The translations under genes were made by a program, and so were the position numbers. A stretch of DNA of 64,000 nucleotides from Ichthyophis bannanicus (taxonomy: Eukaryota; Chordata; Amphibia; Gymnophiona; Ichthyophiidae), in NCBI GenBank assembly GCA_033557465.1, contig CM066043.1, forward strand, positions 76,910,662 through 76,974,661. Reading direction: 5' to 3'. The notes below the pieces were generated by a model. The model was not told the DNA's origin. It saw only the letters and a program-made list of their open reading frames with translations, and did not search any database. Shown piece by piece: positions 1 to 11,598 of the stretch (within the stretch, counting starts at the first letter, position 1; every line of letters starts with the position of its first letter).

Positions 1-639
1 ATGGGGACTAGAAAGTTAGGGTGGGCTGATTCCTATGTTAATTGTGACTCCCATGTAGGGTGGTGAATGGCTGGGGTGGAAAGTGGGTGTTGTGAGCTCA
101 TTGCAGTCAGCGCAGGTATAAACGCCATGTGTTGTCACTGTTGTAATTAGTGTGAGTGCAATTGCCTCCACCTTAATATGTGGAGCTAAGTATGCCTGTG
201 GTAATAGTGACCTGTGTTAGGGTATGATGCCACATGTTAACTGCCGGGATCATGCTGTCCATGCCCCTAACAGATAACATGGTGGCTTTATACTTAATGC
301 ATGTGAATTTAGTAATAAGGCTCCAAAGTCTCACAATGAAACTTTTGCATTTCTTTCTGTTACTGCTGCCCTCCTATTCTATCCTGTTGGCTATTTTTTT
401 TTCCACTTGTATCTCTGCTCTTCAGACTAATTTCCCAGCTTCACTTAGCTTTTTCAGATATTGTTGCCTGTCTACCCCTTTTGTGCAATTGCTTGAAGTT
501 TATGAATGCTAGCCCTTTTTTTAATAACCTTTTTGCACATTTATTTAGAAAATCATAGTGGCCTCTTTTCCCTCTCACTTGTATTACAGCTCTTATAGGA
601 GGTAATGTTTTTTTTACATTTTTTCCATGTGTATAGTCT
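1..639. other. no recognisable gene
   Basis: I see no coding frame with family resemblance here. The stretch is T-rich on the plus strand and may be old repeat sequence or L1-like 5' flank. Confidence 0.5.
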
Positions 640-1156
640 GTTTTTACATGTAGAAAAAGGCTTTCATAAAATTGTGTGGCCAGGAACAGTCATTTGTTTG
701 CTGATGTGGAGGATTAGGGCTGGCCATCTGCTCCTTGTGACGAACCTGCTTTGCCGGTGTTATATCTTCGGGTGTTCCAGCACCTGCAGGAATGCCAGAG
801 GATGACCCTGCTGGCCCCAGAAGACCCTCTCTTCCAGCATAAGAACTGCAGTGAGACACAGCAATGTAGAATAGTCGTTGGTCTACTGGTGTGGAGGATT
901 GGAGCTGGCCATCTGTCCTCACAACGGATCTGCTGTGCCGGTGTTATATCCCTGGTGTTCCAGCTCCTGCAGGCATGCCCGTGGATGACCTGTCAGGCCA
1001 TGGAAGGCCCTCTTTTCTGGCATAATAGCTGTGGCTGACCTGCGTGGTATGGCCTGTAGGTCGTAAACCGAAGGGCCATGACCAAAGGGGCAGGATATGC
1101 CCCTTTGGTGCATCTGAGGTCATCTGGTACTTTCTCCCTGCTTACTGCTTGACAAG
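640..1156 (+). repeat. 185-bp tandem duplication upstream of L1-like ORF1
   Basis: Two similar units begin with TGTGGAGGATT at 705 and 890, a period of 185 bp; the second runs to about 1040. Both hold GCCGGTGTTATATC and TGTTCCAGC(A/T)CCTGCAGG blocks. The duplication lies directly upstream of the L1-like ORF1 start at 1157, so I infer it is the 5' untranslated/promoter region of that LINE. L1 families often carry monomeric 5' repeats. Confidence 0.6.
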
Positions 1157-2636
1157 ATGGGGAAGCAGAAGAACAAGGGAGGTGGAAAGGGGGACACTGT
1201 ATCTACAGGTATGATTGTAGGGCCTATTGAGAAACACTTGTTGCCTCCACTATCCTCTATGATCTTGAATGGTGTGTCTTTCTCTTCACCTGAAGTGATT
1301 AAGAGCCTGATTCTGAAAGGAACATGTCTTGGCTGTCCGGACGGCCCCAAGTGGATTTGATTCTGTACCGTGGAAGCAAAATCTTCCTGTGACATACAGA
1401 ATCAGGCATGTGGATGGCCCAGCATGCTCCTGAATGCCTATGAGATGTCCTCCCGCAGGCTCCCCTGGCTCCCGCGGTGCTGACCCTCTTTTTCTCTGCT
1501 GCCCGACCCACCATTGGGCAACCAGGGCCTGGATCGGGTGGCAGAGACCTACCCACACCTGGCCCCAGTCCTGCAGGGGGGTATCTGGCCCTGATCGTCC
1601 AGTTTGTGCTGCTTATTCCACCTTCAAGATGGAACAAACATGTTCCCCCTGACCCCCGCAGGACATACAGGGCTGTGATTGGAATCGGCCCTGTACATCC
1701 TGCTGCCTTGACCCACCCCCGCTCCACCGAGACTCTGCCCCCTCCTGCCCCCCCCCCCAGCTCTCCCTGTACTGCTGCTCTAGCCGTGCAGGGAGGGCCT
1801 GAGACGGAATAGGAACAGGATGGCTTGCTACTTGGAATTGGGCCCTTAGCATCTGGTTCCTGTTCCTGTGATGGATAATTCTTTGTCTGTAATTATGCCT
1901 CCTAAAGTTTCTCCTTATGGGAAAATAACTCCGAGAGACCTATTTGGGGCTATCAAGAATATTGATGTGAAACTTTCCTCTACGATAGTTTCTTTATGTA
2001 ATTTTACCCAGGAAATTATGGTAAAATTAATTGATTTGGACTCTAAATTTGCAGGACTGGAGAATTCTTTGGCACAGATGGATTCCCAAGTACAGGCTAC
2101 CAGCAATACTAATGTTTCGCATATTAAAGTTTCTCTGGTTACGCATGCCAGGCTGGAAGCACTTGCGAATCTTTCTCGTGTCCGGAGTCTTCGGTTCCTG
2201 AATTTCCCACCAATTCACTTGCTTTCATCTGAAATCTTGTTAAAAAATATTCTGTTGAGCTTCTTAAATTGACTGATCCTGTTGATGTTATATCAGCATA
2301 TTATGTTCCCCTTAGGTCTTGAGTAGCCGCTGCTGACGAAGAGTCTTTTGATTCCCTTCGCGCCACTGTAGAAAATTTGATAGTTTCTTGAAGACTCTTC
2401 TGACGTGATCAATCAGCATAACACCTTGTTGGTTACTTTTACCTCAGAATCTGTAAAATGTAAAATCCTTAAACTTTTCTTTAAGAGTAAAGATGTGGTG
2501 TACTCTGGGCAAAAATTTAAATGTGTTCCTCAATGTCACACGGGCGACCCAGTTGAGAAGGAGGCAGTTTCTTCAATTAAAACTCCTAGAAAGGCTGTTA
2601 CGTGCCTGTTTTTCTTTGATGTTTGTTATATATAAG
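1157..2636 (+). pseudogene. L1-like LINE ORF1 (RNA-binding chaperone) remnant
   Basis: In L1-type LINEs, ORF1 encodes a trimeric RNA-binding protein that coats the element RNA. The frame starts at 1157 with a lysine/glycine-rich N-terminus. A heptad-like stretch follows at about 1940-2150, then the RNA-recognition-like block with LRFLNFP at about 2190-2215 and an AYYVPLRS segment near 2297-2320. A C-terminal block with VTRATQLRRRQF lies near 2538-2575. Several stops and frame changes separate these blocks, so it is not functional. The relic stops where a minus-strand CR1-like 3' end begins at about 2637; no matching ORF2 is visible in the window. The L1-like assignment rests on the order and spacing of these motifs. 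Confidence 0.65.
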
Positions 2637-3153
2637 TTACATAGAAACATAACGACTGAAAAAGACCACATGGCCTATCTAGGCTGTCCCTCCATATCAA
2701 CCACTACAGCAGTCCCCTTTTTTCCTTTAGAGATCCTCTGTGCTTGTCCTATGCTTCTTTGAATAGATACTGTCCTCATCTCTACCACCTCCACTGGGAG
2801 ACTATTCCATGGATCCACCACTCTTTCCGTAAAGAAATATTTCCGTGTATCACTCCTGAATCTATCCCCTTTCACCCTCATCCCATGTCCCCTCGTATCA
2901 GAGCTTGCTTTCAATCAAAAGAGGCTCTCCCCCTGTGCATTTATGCCACAGAGGTATTTAAATGTCTCAATCATATCAACTCTATCCCGCCCTTCCTCCA
3001 AGGTGTACATATTAAGATCCTTAAGTCTGTCCTCATATGCTTTATAATGAAGCCCACTAACCATTTTAGTAGCCACCCTCTGTACTGACTCCATCCTGTT
3101 TATATCCTTTTGAAGATGCGGTCTACAGAATTGCACACAATACTCCAAATGAG
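2637..3153 (-). pseudogene. CR1-like LINE, 3' part of interrupted minus-strand host element
   Basis: Read on the minus strand from 3153, the sequence begins with a PHLEYCVQF block typical of the region after the RT palm in CR1 LINEs. It continues through RVATKM and KYFFTERVVDPWNSLP-like blocks and ends with a non-coding tail near 2640. The 9313-10240 fragment ends with a YKSLV block that directly precedes PHLEYC in the family, so both are parts of one copy split by the plus-strand element at 3154-9312. It is broken by substitutions. Confidence 0.75.
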
Positions 3154-3304
3154 GTCACTTGTAACTTTTGAAACACTAGAAAAGGGGACTGTTACTTCTG
3201 GAGAGAGATCTGCAATTGTGAGTATATACTTCTAGGGATTTTCTGAAAGGAATTCTTTTTATTAAAGCTAATTAATCTGTGAACCCACTATTTTTTGTTT
3301 AATC

Positions 3305-3566
3305 AGTCAGGGCCTAGTAGCAGCAGTTTAAGTTTACATTTAAAACACAGAAGAGAGCTTTCTGGTTAAATTTCATACCCAGCAAAGAGCTTGTAGTTTA
3401 AATTTAATAGTCATTCAGGGCCTAGCATCAGCAAAGTACTTTTAGTTTAAATTTAAAACACAGAGGAGAGCTTTCTGGTTAAATTTAGAACCCAGCAGAG
3501 AGCTTGTAGTTTAAATTTCATAATAAGTTAGAGCCTAGCAGCAGCAAATAGCTATAATTTAAATCA
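3305..3566 (+). repeat. tandem repeat of about 113 bp (2.4 units) in the CR1 5' UTR
   Basis: Units start near 3305, 3415 and 3528 and share CAGGGCCTAG..GCAG, GTTTAAATTTAAAACACAG, GAGAGCTTTCTGGTTAAATTT and GAGCTTGTAGTTTAAATTT blocks. The third unit is partial. It lies upstream of ORF1 in the 5' UTR; a promoter role is inference. Confidence 0.7.
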
Positions 3567-3901
3567 AATAAGAATATAGCTTACCTCAGCAGCACAGGAC
3601 AGGGTACTGTGTAGCAGCCCTCTTTTAATAAGTGTTATTTCCCTCCCTCCCTCCCCACATCCACCCACCCCTGGGATAATCGTAGCTTTATAGGTACTTA
3701 CACATTTTAACAGACAGGAGGTGCTCTCAGGTGAAGCTCGTTACCCAAATCAGTCATACACTAAGGACCTGAGATTAAATAAGCTTCAGGTGAACAAGGT
3801 ATATTAAACATATCAGGTACAGTTTTATTGGCAACCCTTAGTATGTAAAGAACTTAAAGATCTAAACAAAAACTTAAAACTAAGATGCAGACAGCAGTGA
3901 G

Positions 3902-4786
3902 ATGGGGGCTTTCCAGTCTTTTGCATTGGAGTGTCACATGTATGATTTTCTTCCAGTTGGTGAGAGGTCTTACGTGTGCACTAGGTGCAAGGAGCTCTTT
4001 GCTCTCAGGGAACGAGTCCATTCTCTAGAGGGTAGAGTAGCAGACTTGGAAAACATAAGAGAGGTACATAGACGAGACCTACAGGGATATAGTCCTGAAG
4101 TCCCACCTCCAGTCTGGCAGCATCCCTGTTGCCATGGAGGAGAGAGGTCACGTGACAGAAGAAAATCACCCTGGTGTGGCAGGAAGTGATCCTGTAACTA
4201 GGACCTGTCCTCCAGGTGATGTAAAACCTCTCGCACCGAGGAAGTTTCTCCAGGGCCATGTGCCCATGAGGGAAGGGTTAGGACAGCCGTTATAGTTGGT
4301 GATTCGATCAATAGGCATGTAGATAGCTGGGTGGCTGGTGAACATGAGGATCGCCTGGTAACATGCCTGCCTGGTGCGAAGGTAGTGGACCTCACGCGCC
4401 ACCTAGATAAGGTCTTAGATAGTGCTAGGGAGGAGTCTGTCTTGGTACATGTCGGTACCAATGACACAGGAAAATGTGGTAGGGAGGTTCTGGAGGCTAA
4501 ATTCAGGCTTTTAGGTAGGAAGTTGAAATCCAGAACTTCCAGGGTAGCATTCTACGAAATGCTTCCCATTCCACGTGCAGGACCCAAAAGGCAGGCAGAG
4601 CTCCGGAGTCTCAATGCGTGGATGAGACAATGGTGCAGAGATGAGGGTTTTGGATTTGTTAGGAACTGGGGAACATTCTGGGGAAAGGAGGGGCTCTTCC
4701 GAAGGGATGGGCTTCACCTTAACCGGGATGGAACCAGGCTGCTGGCATTAACCTTTAAAAAGGAGATAGAGCAGCTTTTAAACTAG
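3902..4786 (+). pseudogene. CR1-like ORF1 with SGNH esterase domain
   Basis: CR1 ORF1 proteins combine a cysteine-containing N-terminal segment and coiled coil with an SGNH/GDSL-type esterase. The N-terminal part (3902-4189) has a CTRCKELF segment followed by a heptad-like ERVHSLEGRVADLE stretch. The esterase part (about 4288-4786) shows all diagnostic blocks: VGDS near 4300 (nucleophile Ser), HVGTND near 4450 and RDGLHLN near 4705 (catalytic Asp/His). Two frame changes between 4187 and 4290 disconnect the halves, so the copy is broken. ORF2 starts 36 bp downstream. Confidence 0.8.
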
Positions 4787-4821
4787 ATAATAGGGGAAAG
4801 CCGACAGTCGCCCAAGAGCGG

Positions 4822-7565
4822 ATGGTTCGGAAGAATGTATCCTTGAACGATACTACCAAAAGCAGAGAGGTTCCAAAAAAGAGTAAAGTAGCCCAAATGC
4901 CCTCGTGTATTGAGCAGACAGAGCTTAAAGATCCCAAATTACCCATGTCTACCAATAGCCAAATTAATATGAATAAAATACAGTCTCTAAAATGCTTGTA
5001 TGCAAATGCTAGAAGTCTAAAAAATAAGATGGGAGAGTTAGAATATATAGCACTAAATGAGAGGTTAGATATGATTGGAATATCAGAGACATGGTGGAAG
5101 GAGGACAACCAGTGGGACACTGATACCTGGGTACAAACTTTATCGTAATGATATAGCTGATCAAATTGGTGGAGGGGTTGCGCTCTATGTTAGAGAGGGC
5201 ATTGAGTCAGAAAGGATTAAAGTTTTGCAGGAAACAAAATTTGCTGTAGAATCTCAATGGATTGAAATTCCATGTAAAAAGGGGAAGGCGATGGCATTGG
5301 GGGTGTACTATCGACCGCCTGGCCAGAATGAACAAATGGATGATGAAATGCTCAAAGAAAGCAAGGAAGCTAACAAAAGTTACAGCTCGATAATAATAAT
5401 GGGTGATTTCAATTACCCCGGTATCGACTGGGTCAGTGTCACGGCAGGACATGCTAGGGAGATAAAGTTCATAGATGACATAAATGACTGCTTCTTGGAG
5501 CAGCTGGATCATGAACCGACCAGAGGGGAAGCCATATTAGACCTAGTCCTTAGTGGAACACCAGATCTAGTGCAAGAGATAAGGGTGTTGGGGCCACTTG
5601 GCAATAGTGATCATAGCATGATCGCCTTCGATTTAATTAGTGGAGGAGGGATAGTACGGAAATCCACAGTACTACCTTTTAACTTTTGAAAGGGAGACTA
5701 TGATAAAATAAGGAAAATAGTTAAGAAAAAACTAAAAGGAGCAGTTGCAAAGGTTAAAGACTTACATCAAGCTTGGGTGTTGTTGAAAAATACTATCTTG
5801 GCAGCCCAGACCAGCTGTATTCCACGCTTTAAGAAAAGTGGAAGGAAGTCCAAAAAACTGCCAGCATGGTTTAAAGGTGAGGTCAGAGAGGCTGTTGCCA
5901 AAAAGGCATCTTTCAGGAAATGGAAAAAAGAGCCAAACGACGAAACCTGGAAACAGCACAAGCACTGGCAAATTAAATGCAAGGCATTGATAAAGCAGGC
6001 AAAGGGAGAATTTGAGAAGAAGCTTGCTGTGGAAGCAAAAACGCGAAATAAAGATTTTTTTCAAGTACATTCGTAGCAAAAAACCTGTGAGAGAGTCAGT
6101 TGGTCCATTAGATGATAGAGGAGTTAAAGGGGCACTAAGAGGCGACAAGGCGATAGCGGACAGACTGAATGAATTCTTTGCTTAGGTCTTTACTGAGGAA
6201 GATGTAGGGATGTTACCCATGACTGAAGTGGTATTTAAAGATGCGGAAGAATTGAAGGAAATATCGATACATCGGGAAGATGTATTACAACTACTAGATA
6301 AACTGAAGAGTAGCAAATCACCTGGGCCGGATGGTATACATCCAAGGGTGTTGAAAGAACTGAAATATGAGATTGCAGACCCGCTATTAGTAATCTGTGA
6401 ACTATCATTAAAATCATCTCTAATACCTGAAGATTGGAGGATCGCCAATGTAACACCAATTTTTAAAAAGGGTTCCAGGGGTGATCCGGGAAACTACAGA
6501 CCGGTGAGCCTCACGTCAGTACCGGGAAAAATGGTAGAAACCATCATAAAGAATAAAATTACTCAGCATGTAGATAGGCATGGCCTAATGGGAGACAGCC
6601 AACATGGCTTTAGACAAGGAAGATCTTGTCTTACTAATCTGTTATGTTTTTTTGAAAGTGTGAATAAACAGGTGGAGAAAGGTTAGTCGGTTGATATAGT
6701 GTATCTGGACTTTCAGAAAGCCTTTGACAAGGTCCCTCATCAGAGACTTTTGGCAAAACTAAAGAGTCATGGGATAGGAGGCAGTGTACTACTGTGGATC
6801 AAGAACTGGTTAAAAGATGGAAAGCAGAGGGTTGGGCTAAATGGCCAATTTTCCCAATGGAGAAAGGTGAATAGTGGTGTACCCCAGGGATCTGTGCTGG
6901 GTCCGCTGCTTTTTGACATATTCATAAATGACCTGGAAAGTGGAATAACGAGTGAGGTTATCAAATTTGCAGATGACACAAAACTATTTAAAGTTGTTAA
7001 AACCCAAGAGGATTGTGGAAAATTGCAAGAGGATCTTGATAAATTAGAAGACTGGGCATCAAAATGGCAGATGAAATTTAATGTGGACAAGTGCAAAGTT
7101 ATGCATCTAGGGAAGAACAACCCAAACTATGGTTACACGATGCAAGGTTCCACATTAGGAACCACCACCCAGGAAAAAGATTTAGGCGTCATTGTGGATA
7201 ACATGTTAAAACCCTCAGCCCAGTGTGCAGTGGCAGCCAAGAGAGCAAATAGAATGCTAGGTATCATAAGGAAAGGAATGGAAAATAAAACAAAAGATAT
7301 CATAATGCGTCTATATCGTTCCATGGTGAGACCGCACCTTGAATATTGTGTGCAATTCTGGTCGCCGTATCTTAAAAAGGATATAGAGTTATTAGAAAAG
7401 GTTCAGAGAAGAGCCACCAAAATGGTAAAGGGGATGGAAGGATACTCCTATGAAGAAAGGCTAAAAAGGTTAGGGCTCTTTAACCTGGAAAAGAGACGGC
7501 TGAGGGGAGTTATGATAGAAGTCTATAAATTAATGAATGGAGTGGAATGGGTAAACGTAGATTGA
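4822..7565 (+). pseudogene. CR1-like ORF2 (AP endonuclease and reverse transcriptase)
   Basis: ORF2 would nick target DNA and copy the element RNA. The endonuclease part covers about 4985-5690: an ANARSLKNK block, ETWW near 5085, YYRPPGQNE near 5310, GDFNYPGIDW near 5402 and a GNSDHSMI block near 5600. The RT part covers about 6210-7500: SPGPDGIHP, NYRPVSLTS, YLDFQKAFDKV near 6700, SGVPQGSVLGPLLF near 6875 and the catalytic FADDTK at about 6967. Frame changes near 5145, 5690 and 6076 and stops near 6184, 6685 and 7563 inactivate it. The C-terminal coding remnant resumes after the solo LTR at 8978 and ends about 9141. Confidence 0.9.
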
Positions 7566-7615
7566 TTGTTTACGTTATCAGAATATAGAAAGACTAGGGG
7601 ACATGCAATGAAGCT

Positions 7616-8973
7616 TGTGGTACTACAGAGCCTATGCAAACAGAAAAAAAGGTTTTATATTCAGAAAAAAGATTCCAACACCAGATGCGACATTACGAGG
7701 AGCCAGATAGGGGGAGCAAGAGAGACCTTCTAGGGCCTAGAGAACCGCACCCCAGAGCTTGTGATGTGATGCCGGCCAACAGCCAATCCAGGAAAGGGGG
7801 AGTTCCTCTTAAGAAAGGCTGGGAAGTTGGAAGAGGAGGAGAGGAGAAGGAGAAGAAGGAGTCTTGGCAAAGAGACCCGAGAGGAAGGAGTTCCTGGCAA
7901 GGAGACACAGGGAGTCCGGTGCAGCAAGATACCAGGAGTTCTTGGCAAAGAGACACTGGGAGGAAAGGTACCAGGAGAGAAGCAGAGGTCAGAGGTTTAT
8001 CTGATGAACCGGTACCAGCAGACTCAGGACCCTGTGGAAGTTACCAGAAGGGTGGTGAAGTCATTGCCATAGGAGGTAACACTCCTTATTCAAGGAGAAA
8101 GAGGTATGGGTGTGAAAGAGAGATAACTCCACCCGAAGGCCAGCTGGACAGTGGGAGGCCTGCTACTCGAGTAAGGCTGAATTGCAGCAGGACTAGGCCT
8201 CAAGCCTCAGCTCACTGGGATAAGCCTGGAGAACAAGGTAATCCACATTTTTATACTTCTAACCGTTATAACCTGATGACACAGGGAGCACAAGGAACAA
8301 GGGCATGCTCGCCTTATCCAGCTGTTTGTAAGATAAGACACAAGCTTTAACTAGATGAGAGACTGTTTAACCTAAGGCACCAAGACAAGGGAAGATATTC
8401 TCATAGCAAGCATTCACATGACCAAGGCCTAAACCTAGGCCCAGAACATTGGAGGCTGGTACAAGCTGTATATAAAAAGCCTCAGCGTATTCCCCCAGAC
8501 TACACTGATACAGTCACAGCTCTCAGACCCACAGCCCATGCAGGTGGAATTTACTGAGGACCCTTCTGAAGTGGCCATGGATTGTAGCTACTGTCAGGCA
8601 GGAAGCCTAGAATCCCTGCCTAGTGTATAAAGCAGGGCTCAGCAAGCAAAGACTGTGTGTTTTATTGTATAAATTCCTGTGAAGATAACAGTGGATAAAG
8701 CAGTGACTGGTTATGTTTCTTTTCTACCTGAAGTAAGGTTTCTTTATGTTGACGTAGATTCCACTACCTGAATCATTGTGCATTAAGGGAAATAAAAAGC
8801 CTTTCTTTCCCTACTCTCGGACTTTGTGTTTACTTGAGGCTTTGGTACACGGAAGGCCACTAGGAACAGATACCCAGACCCCGCATACAAGAACCAAACT
8901 CAAACTAGAAAAATAACTCATGTCCACCCGACCTGCCTTAACCACCTTTGACCACTAGGGCGGCGGTGCGACA
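7616..8973 (+). mobile_element. solo LTR (subfamily 1) inserted in CR1-like ORF2
   Basis: The 1358-bp sequence begins TGTGGTAC and ends GTGCGACA. It is flanked by a perfect 4-bp duplication AGCT (7612-7615 and 8974-8977) and interrupts the CR1 coding sequence, which resumes in register. A TATA-like TATATAAAAAG lies near 8470 and GGGAAATAAA (AATAAA at 8791) marks the polyadenylation region, so the orientation is plus. No internal region is present, as expected for recombination between two LTRs. It shares sequence blocks with the LTRs at 10241, 29743 and 37711. Confidence 0.9.
7634..8350 (+). CDS. open frame inside solo LTR, unknown product
   Basis: A 238-codon frame rich in Arg, Gly, Ser and Glu, with short repeats around SSWQRDT at about 7890-7955. 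No known domain is recognisable. A second short frame in the same LTR (ATG at 8538, stop about 8630) encodes a C-terminus with PMQVEF and MDCSYC that closely matches the end of the LTR frame at 38104-38955, but it is in a different register from this one. Either one ancestral frame was broken, or the long frame is incidental. Confidence 0.35.
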   Translation: MQTEKKVLYSEKRFQHQMRHYEEPDRGSKRDLLGPREPHPRACDVMPANSQSRKGGVPLKKGWEVGRGGEEKEKKESWQRDPRGRSSWQGDTGSPVQQDTRSSWQRDTGRKGTRREAEVRGLSDEPVPADSGPCGSYQKGGEVIAIGGNTPYSRRKRYGCEREITPPEGQLDSGRPATRVRLNCSRTRPQASAHWDKPGEQGNPHFYTSNRYNLMTQGAQGTRACSPYPAVCKIRHKL

Positions 8974-8977
8974 AGCT

Positions 8978-9312
8978 ACAGGGTAAACTATTTAAGACTA
9001 ATAGAAGAAAATATTTTTTCACTCAACGTGTAATCAAACTCTGGAATTTGTTACCAGAGAATGTAGTAAAGGCTGTTAGTGTAGCTGGGTTTAAAAAAGG
9101 TTTGGACAAGTTCCTGGAGGAAAGGTCCATAAACCATTATTAAGAAGGGACCCAGGATATCAATGCTTGACCCAGTACAAGCATTGTGGAACCTGTGTCT
9201 TTTGGGGAAACTGCTAGGTACGTATGACCTAGATTGGCCACTGTTGGAAACAGGATACTAAGCTTGATGGACCTTGGTCTGACCCAGTATGGCATATCTT
9301 ATGTTCTTATGT
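8978..9312 (+). other. CR1-like ORF2 C-terminus and 3' tail after the LTR
   Basis: Coding resumes with a RKYFFTQRV...LWNLLPENVV block and GFKKGLDKFLEE, then a stop near 9141. The 3' UTR contains the LDGPWSDPVWHIL-type segment and ends with ATGTTCTTATGTTC. It continues directly from the sequence at 7611. Confidence 0.8.
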
Positions 9313-10240
9313 TCACACCAAAGACTTATACAGAGGCACCATCACCTCCTTTCTTCTGCTGGCCATTCCTTTCCGTATGCACCCAAGCATCCTTCTAGCT
9401 TTCGCTGTTGCCTTTTCTACCTCTTTAGCTACTTTAAAATCAGCAGACACAATCACGCCTAGGTCCCGCTCTTCTTTAGTGGACAAAAGTTCTTCACTCC
9501 CTATACTATATCGCTCCCTTGGATTGCTGCAGCCCAAATGCATGACCTTACATTTTTTAACATTAAATCCCAGCTGCCAAATTCTAGACCATTCTTCAAG
9601 CTTAGCTGGATCCCTCCACATGTTATCTACACCTTCCTGGGTGTCTACTCTATTGCAGATTTTGGTATCATCCGCAAAGAGGCAAACCTTACCCGACAGC
9701 CCTTCCGCTGTATCACTAACAAAAATGTTAAAAAGAATCAGACCAAAGACAGATCCCTGGGGCACACCACTGGTAATCTCCTTCTCCTCAGAGTGAGCTC
9801 CATTTACCTGTAGCCTTTGTCGCCTCCCACACAACCAATTTCCAACCCAAGCAGTAACTTTAGGGTCCAAACCTAGGGTGCACAGTTTGTTTATAAGTCA
9901 CATGTGAGGAACGGTGTCAAAGGCTTTACTGAAATCTAAATACACCACATCTAGAGCTCTCCCTCAGTCCATCTCCCTTATAACCCAGACAAAGAAATCA
10001 ATTAGATTTGTCTGACAAGACCTGGCTCTGGTGAATCCATGTTGCCTCGGAACCTGTAATCCACTGGACTCCAGAAGCCTCTCTATTGTCTTTTTCAGCA
10101 GCGTTTCCAATAATTTACTTACCACCGAAGTTAAACTAACTGGCTTGTAGTTTTCAACCACATCCTTACTTCTGCTTTTGTGTAAAGGGACCACATGAGC
10201 CTCTCTCCAGTCCTTTGGCACCACTCCTGACTCCAACAAG
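9313..10240 (-). pseudogene. CR1-like reverse transcriptase, middle part of minus-strand host LINE
   Basis: Read from 10240 down, the frame shows LESGVVPKDW, NYKPVSLTS, a HGFTRARSCQTNL block, then a frame change near 9900. It continues with ITSGVPQGSVFG near 9770 and the catalytic FADDTK near 9670, and stops at YKSLV at 9313. The upstream part is at 19071-19300 and the downstream part at 2637-3153. The gypsy element at 10241-19070 entered it with a CAAG duplication. Confidence 0.85.
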
Positions 10241-11595
10241 TGTCATGGTCCAGGGCAGAACAGACCAGAGGAAATGCAGGAAAATGCTCGGGGGAGTTTT
10301 AAAAGGCACACTGAGAAGCACATGGCTAGGGGTTGCCATGAGCAACAAAGGAAAACACAAGCTCATGCTGCAGCAAAACACCCAGAGAGAGCATTACGTA
10401 AGGGCTCATTAGTAAGGCAGAAACAGCTGCAGGAGGTTAGCCTAATGGAAGTCTCAAGCTATGACGCAGTTAAAATAGGGCCAGCTTTGAGCACAGAAAA
10501 AGAAGAGAGGAGGAAGGAGAGAACCAACAGATACACGAGGAGCACAACAGGAAGCTCAGCTAAAGGCACGAGGAAAGAAGGAAGTTACTACACCAGCCCA
10601 GAAGCAGTTGACAGAACTGTAGGATACAGAAAGACTGCAACTAGCAGAAAAGCCATTTCCAGAAACCAAGGCAGAGGAAGGGATAGAGAGAGATCCCAGG
10701 AGCCATACTGGAGTGGTTCTGAAGAAGAATCTATCTGCTCTGAAGGAGAGTTTGCCTCAGAAGAATTCTCTCAGGTCAGTGTTTTAAACCAGGGCTACAA
10801 TAAGGAAAACCCTGGCTGTGAGCTGACGAGAATTGCTTATAGCAAACCGAGGGAGAGAGAGATAGATAACAGGCTTAGCAGTCACACTTCTAAGCAAACA
10901 AACCGACGCTGGGCTGGGAAGCACCCTGGTGAATGGAATAGAGGGGCCCTGGAATTTCTGTCTAGAGATCTGAGAGGGAAAGATCCTGTGAGGGCAGAAG
11001 CCAGACTCTATGGTAACCAGCCTTTCCTCACTGATAGAAATGAGAGCAGCTTCAGCTATGAAGAAAGAGAGTTAAATGATTGCCAGAGAAGTTACAGCCC
11101 TGAGCAAGTTTGCACAGAAGAAAGTCCTGAAGACATGGATTATGAATGTTGTGCTGATACTGATAATTGCTCTAGAATGGACTGTACGCTAGTTCTTTCA
11201 GATGCTATAACCTCTTTTTGCTGAAGTGCCGTTCCCATTGAAATCGGTGCAGGTGGCACTGATTTCAACAGCACAGTTCTTCTGAAAAGTAAGAAAACTG
11301 TTTTCCTGTTTTGTTTGTTTAAGCTGAAGAGAAGCATTTTTGTTATCCTTACTGATCCTTTTGTGTTACCAGAAAAATATGGTTTATTTTCTTTTTGTAA
11401 CATTGATGCAAGAATTCTCCCGGGACGGGAAATAAAACCTCTTGAAAGCTTAGTCACTCGCGCACAACTACTTTCTTATTGACTGGCTATTGGGATACAC
11501 AAACCCAGGGACATTATAAAGTCCCTGCTTGAAATAAGAGGACCCCACTGCACATCTCCAGCCTTCCACCACAGGGGCCTGGGGAGTCGGTGACA
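10241..11595 (+). repeat. 5' LTR of gypsy element
   Basis: It begins TGTCATGG and ends GGTGACA. A TTTTAAAAGG motif lies near 10298 and AATAAA at 11431. It is the uninterrupted sister of the 3' LTR. It shows the empty site TGATAATTGC at 11161-11170 where the 3' LTR carries the DNA transposon. Visible differences from the 3' copy include C/T near 10262, T/C near 10443, G/A near 11169 and one G in a run near 11508. Confidence 0.93.
10274..11224 (+). CDS. 316-codon open frame within the 5' LTR, unknown product
   Basis: A hydrophilic protein rich in Arg, Lys, Glu and Ser, with no signal peptide or membrane segment visible. It ends in an acidic C-terminus with EDMDYECCADTDN and RMDC. The 3' LTR carries the same frame, where it is fused in frame to the integrase and truncated by the DNA transposon. 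Related LTRs at 29743 and 37711 carry frames with similar acidic ends. Function is unknown. Conservation of the frame rather than only of the DNA is suggested but not proven. Confidence 0.45.
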   Translation: MQENARGSFKRHTEKHMARGCHEQQRKTQAHAAAKHPERALRKGSLVRQKQLQEVSLMEVSSYDAVKIGPALSTEKEERRKERTNRYTRSTTGSSAKGTRKEGSYYTSPEAVDRTVGYRKTATSRKAISRNQGRGRDRERSQEPYWSGSEEESICSEGEFASEEFSQVSVLNQGYNKENPGCELTRIAYSKPREREIDNRLSSHTSKQTNRRWAGKHPGEWNRGALEFLSRDLRGKDPVRAEARLYGNQPFLTDRNESSFSYEERELNDCQRSYSPEQVCTEESPEDMDYECCADTDNCSRMDCTLVLSDAITSFC

Positions 11596-11598
11596 AAG

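Larger units (their letters stand above)
3154..9312 (+). mobile_element. near full-length CR1-like LINE, interrupted by a solo LTR
   Basis: A non-LTR retrotransposon with a long 5' UTR (3154-3901), ORF1 with an esterase domain, ORF2 with AP-endonuclease and reverse transcriptase, and a 3' end finishing in ATGTTCTTATGTTC, the short repeated tail seen in CR1 elements. It sits inside a minus-strand CR1-like copy whose RT frame breaks at exactly 3153/9313. A short CAC at both junctions is the only candidate duplication. A 1358-bp solo LTR (7616-8973) splits it near the end of ORF2. Without the LTR the copy is about 4.8 kb, close to full length. Confidence 0.85.

Noticed and set aside
10274..11224. 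Long open frame taken as a host gene
   Set aside because: It lies wholly within an LTR and is duplicated in the 3' LTR.
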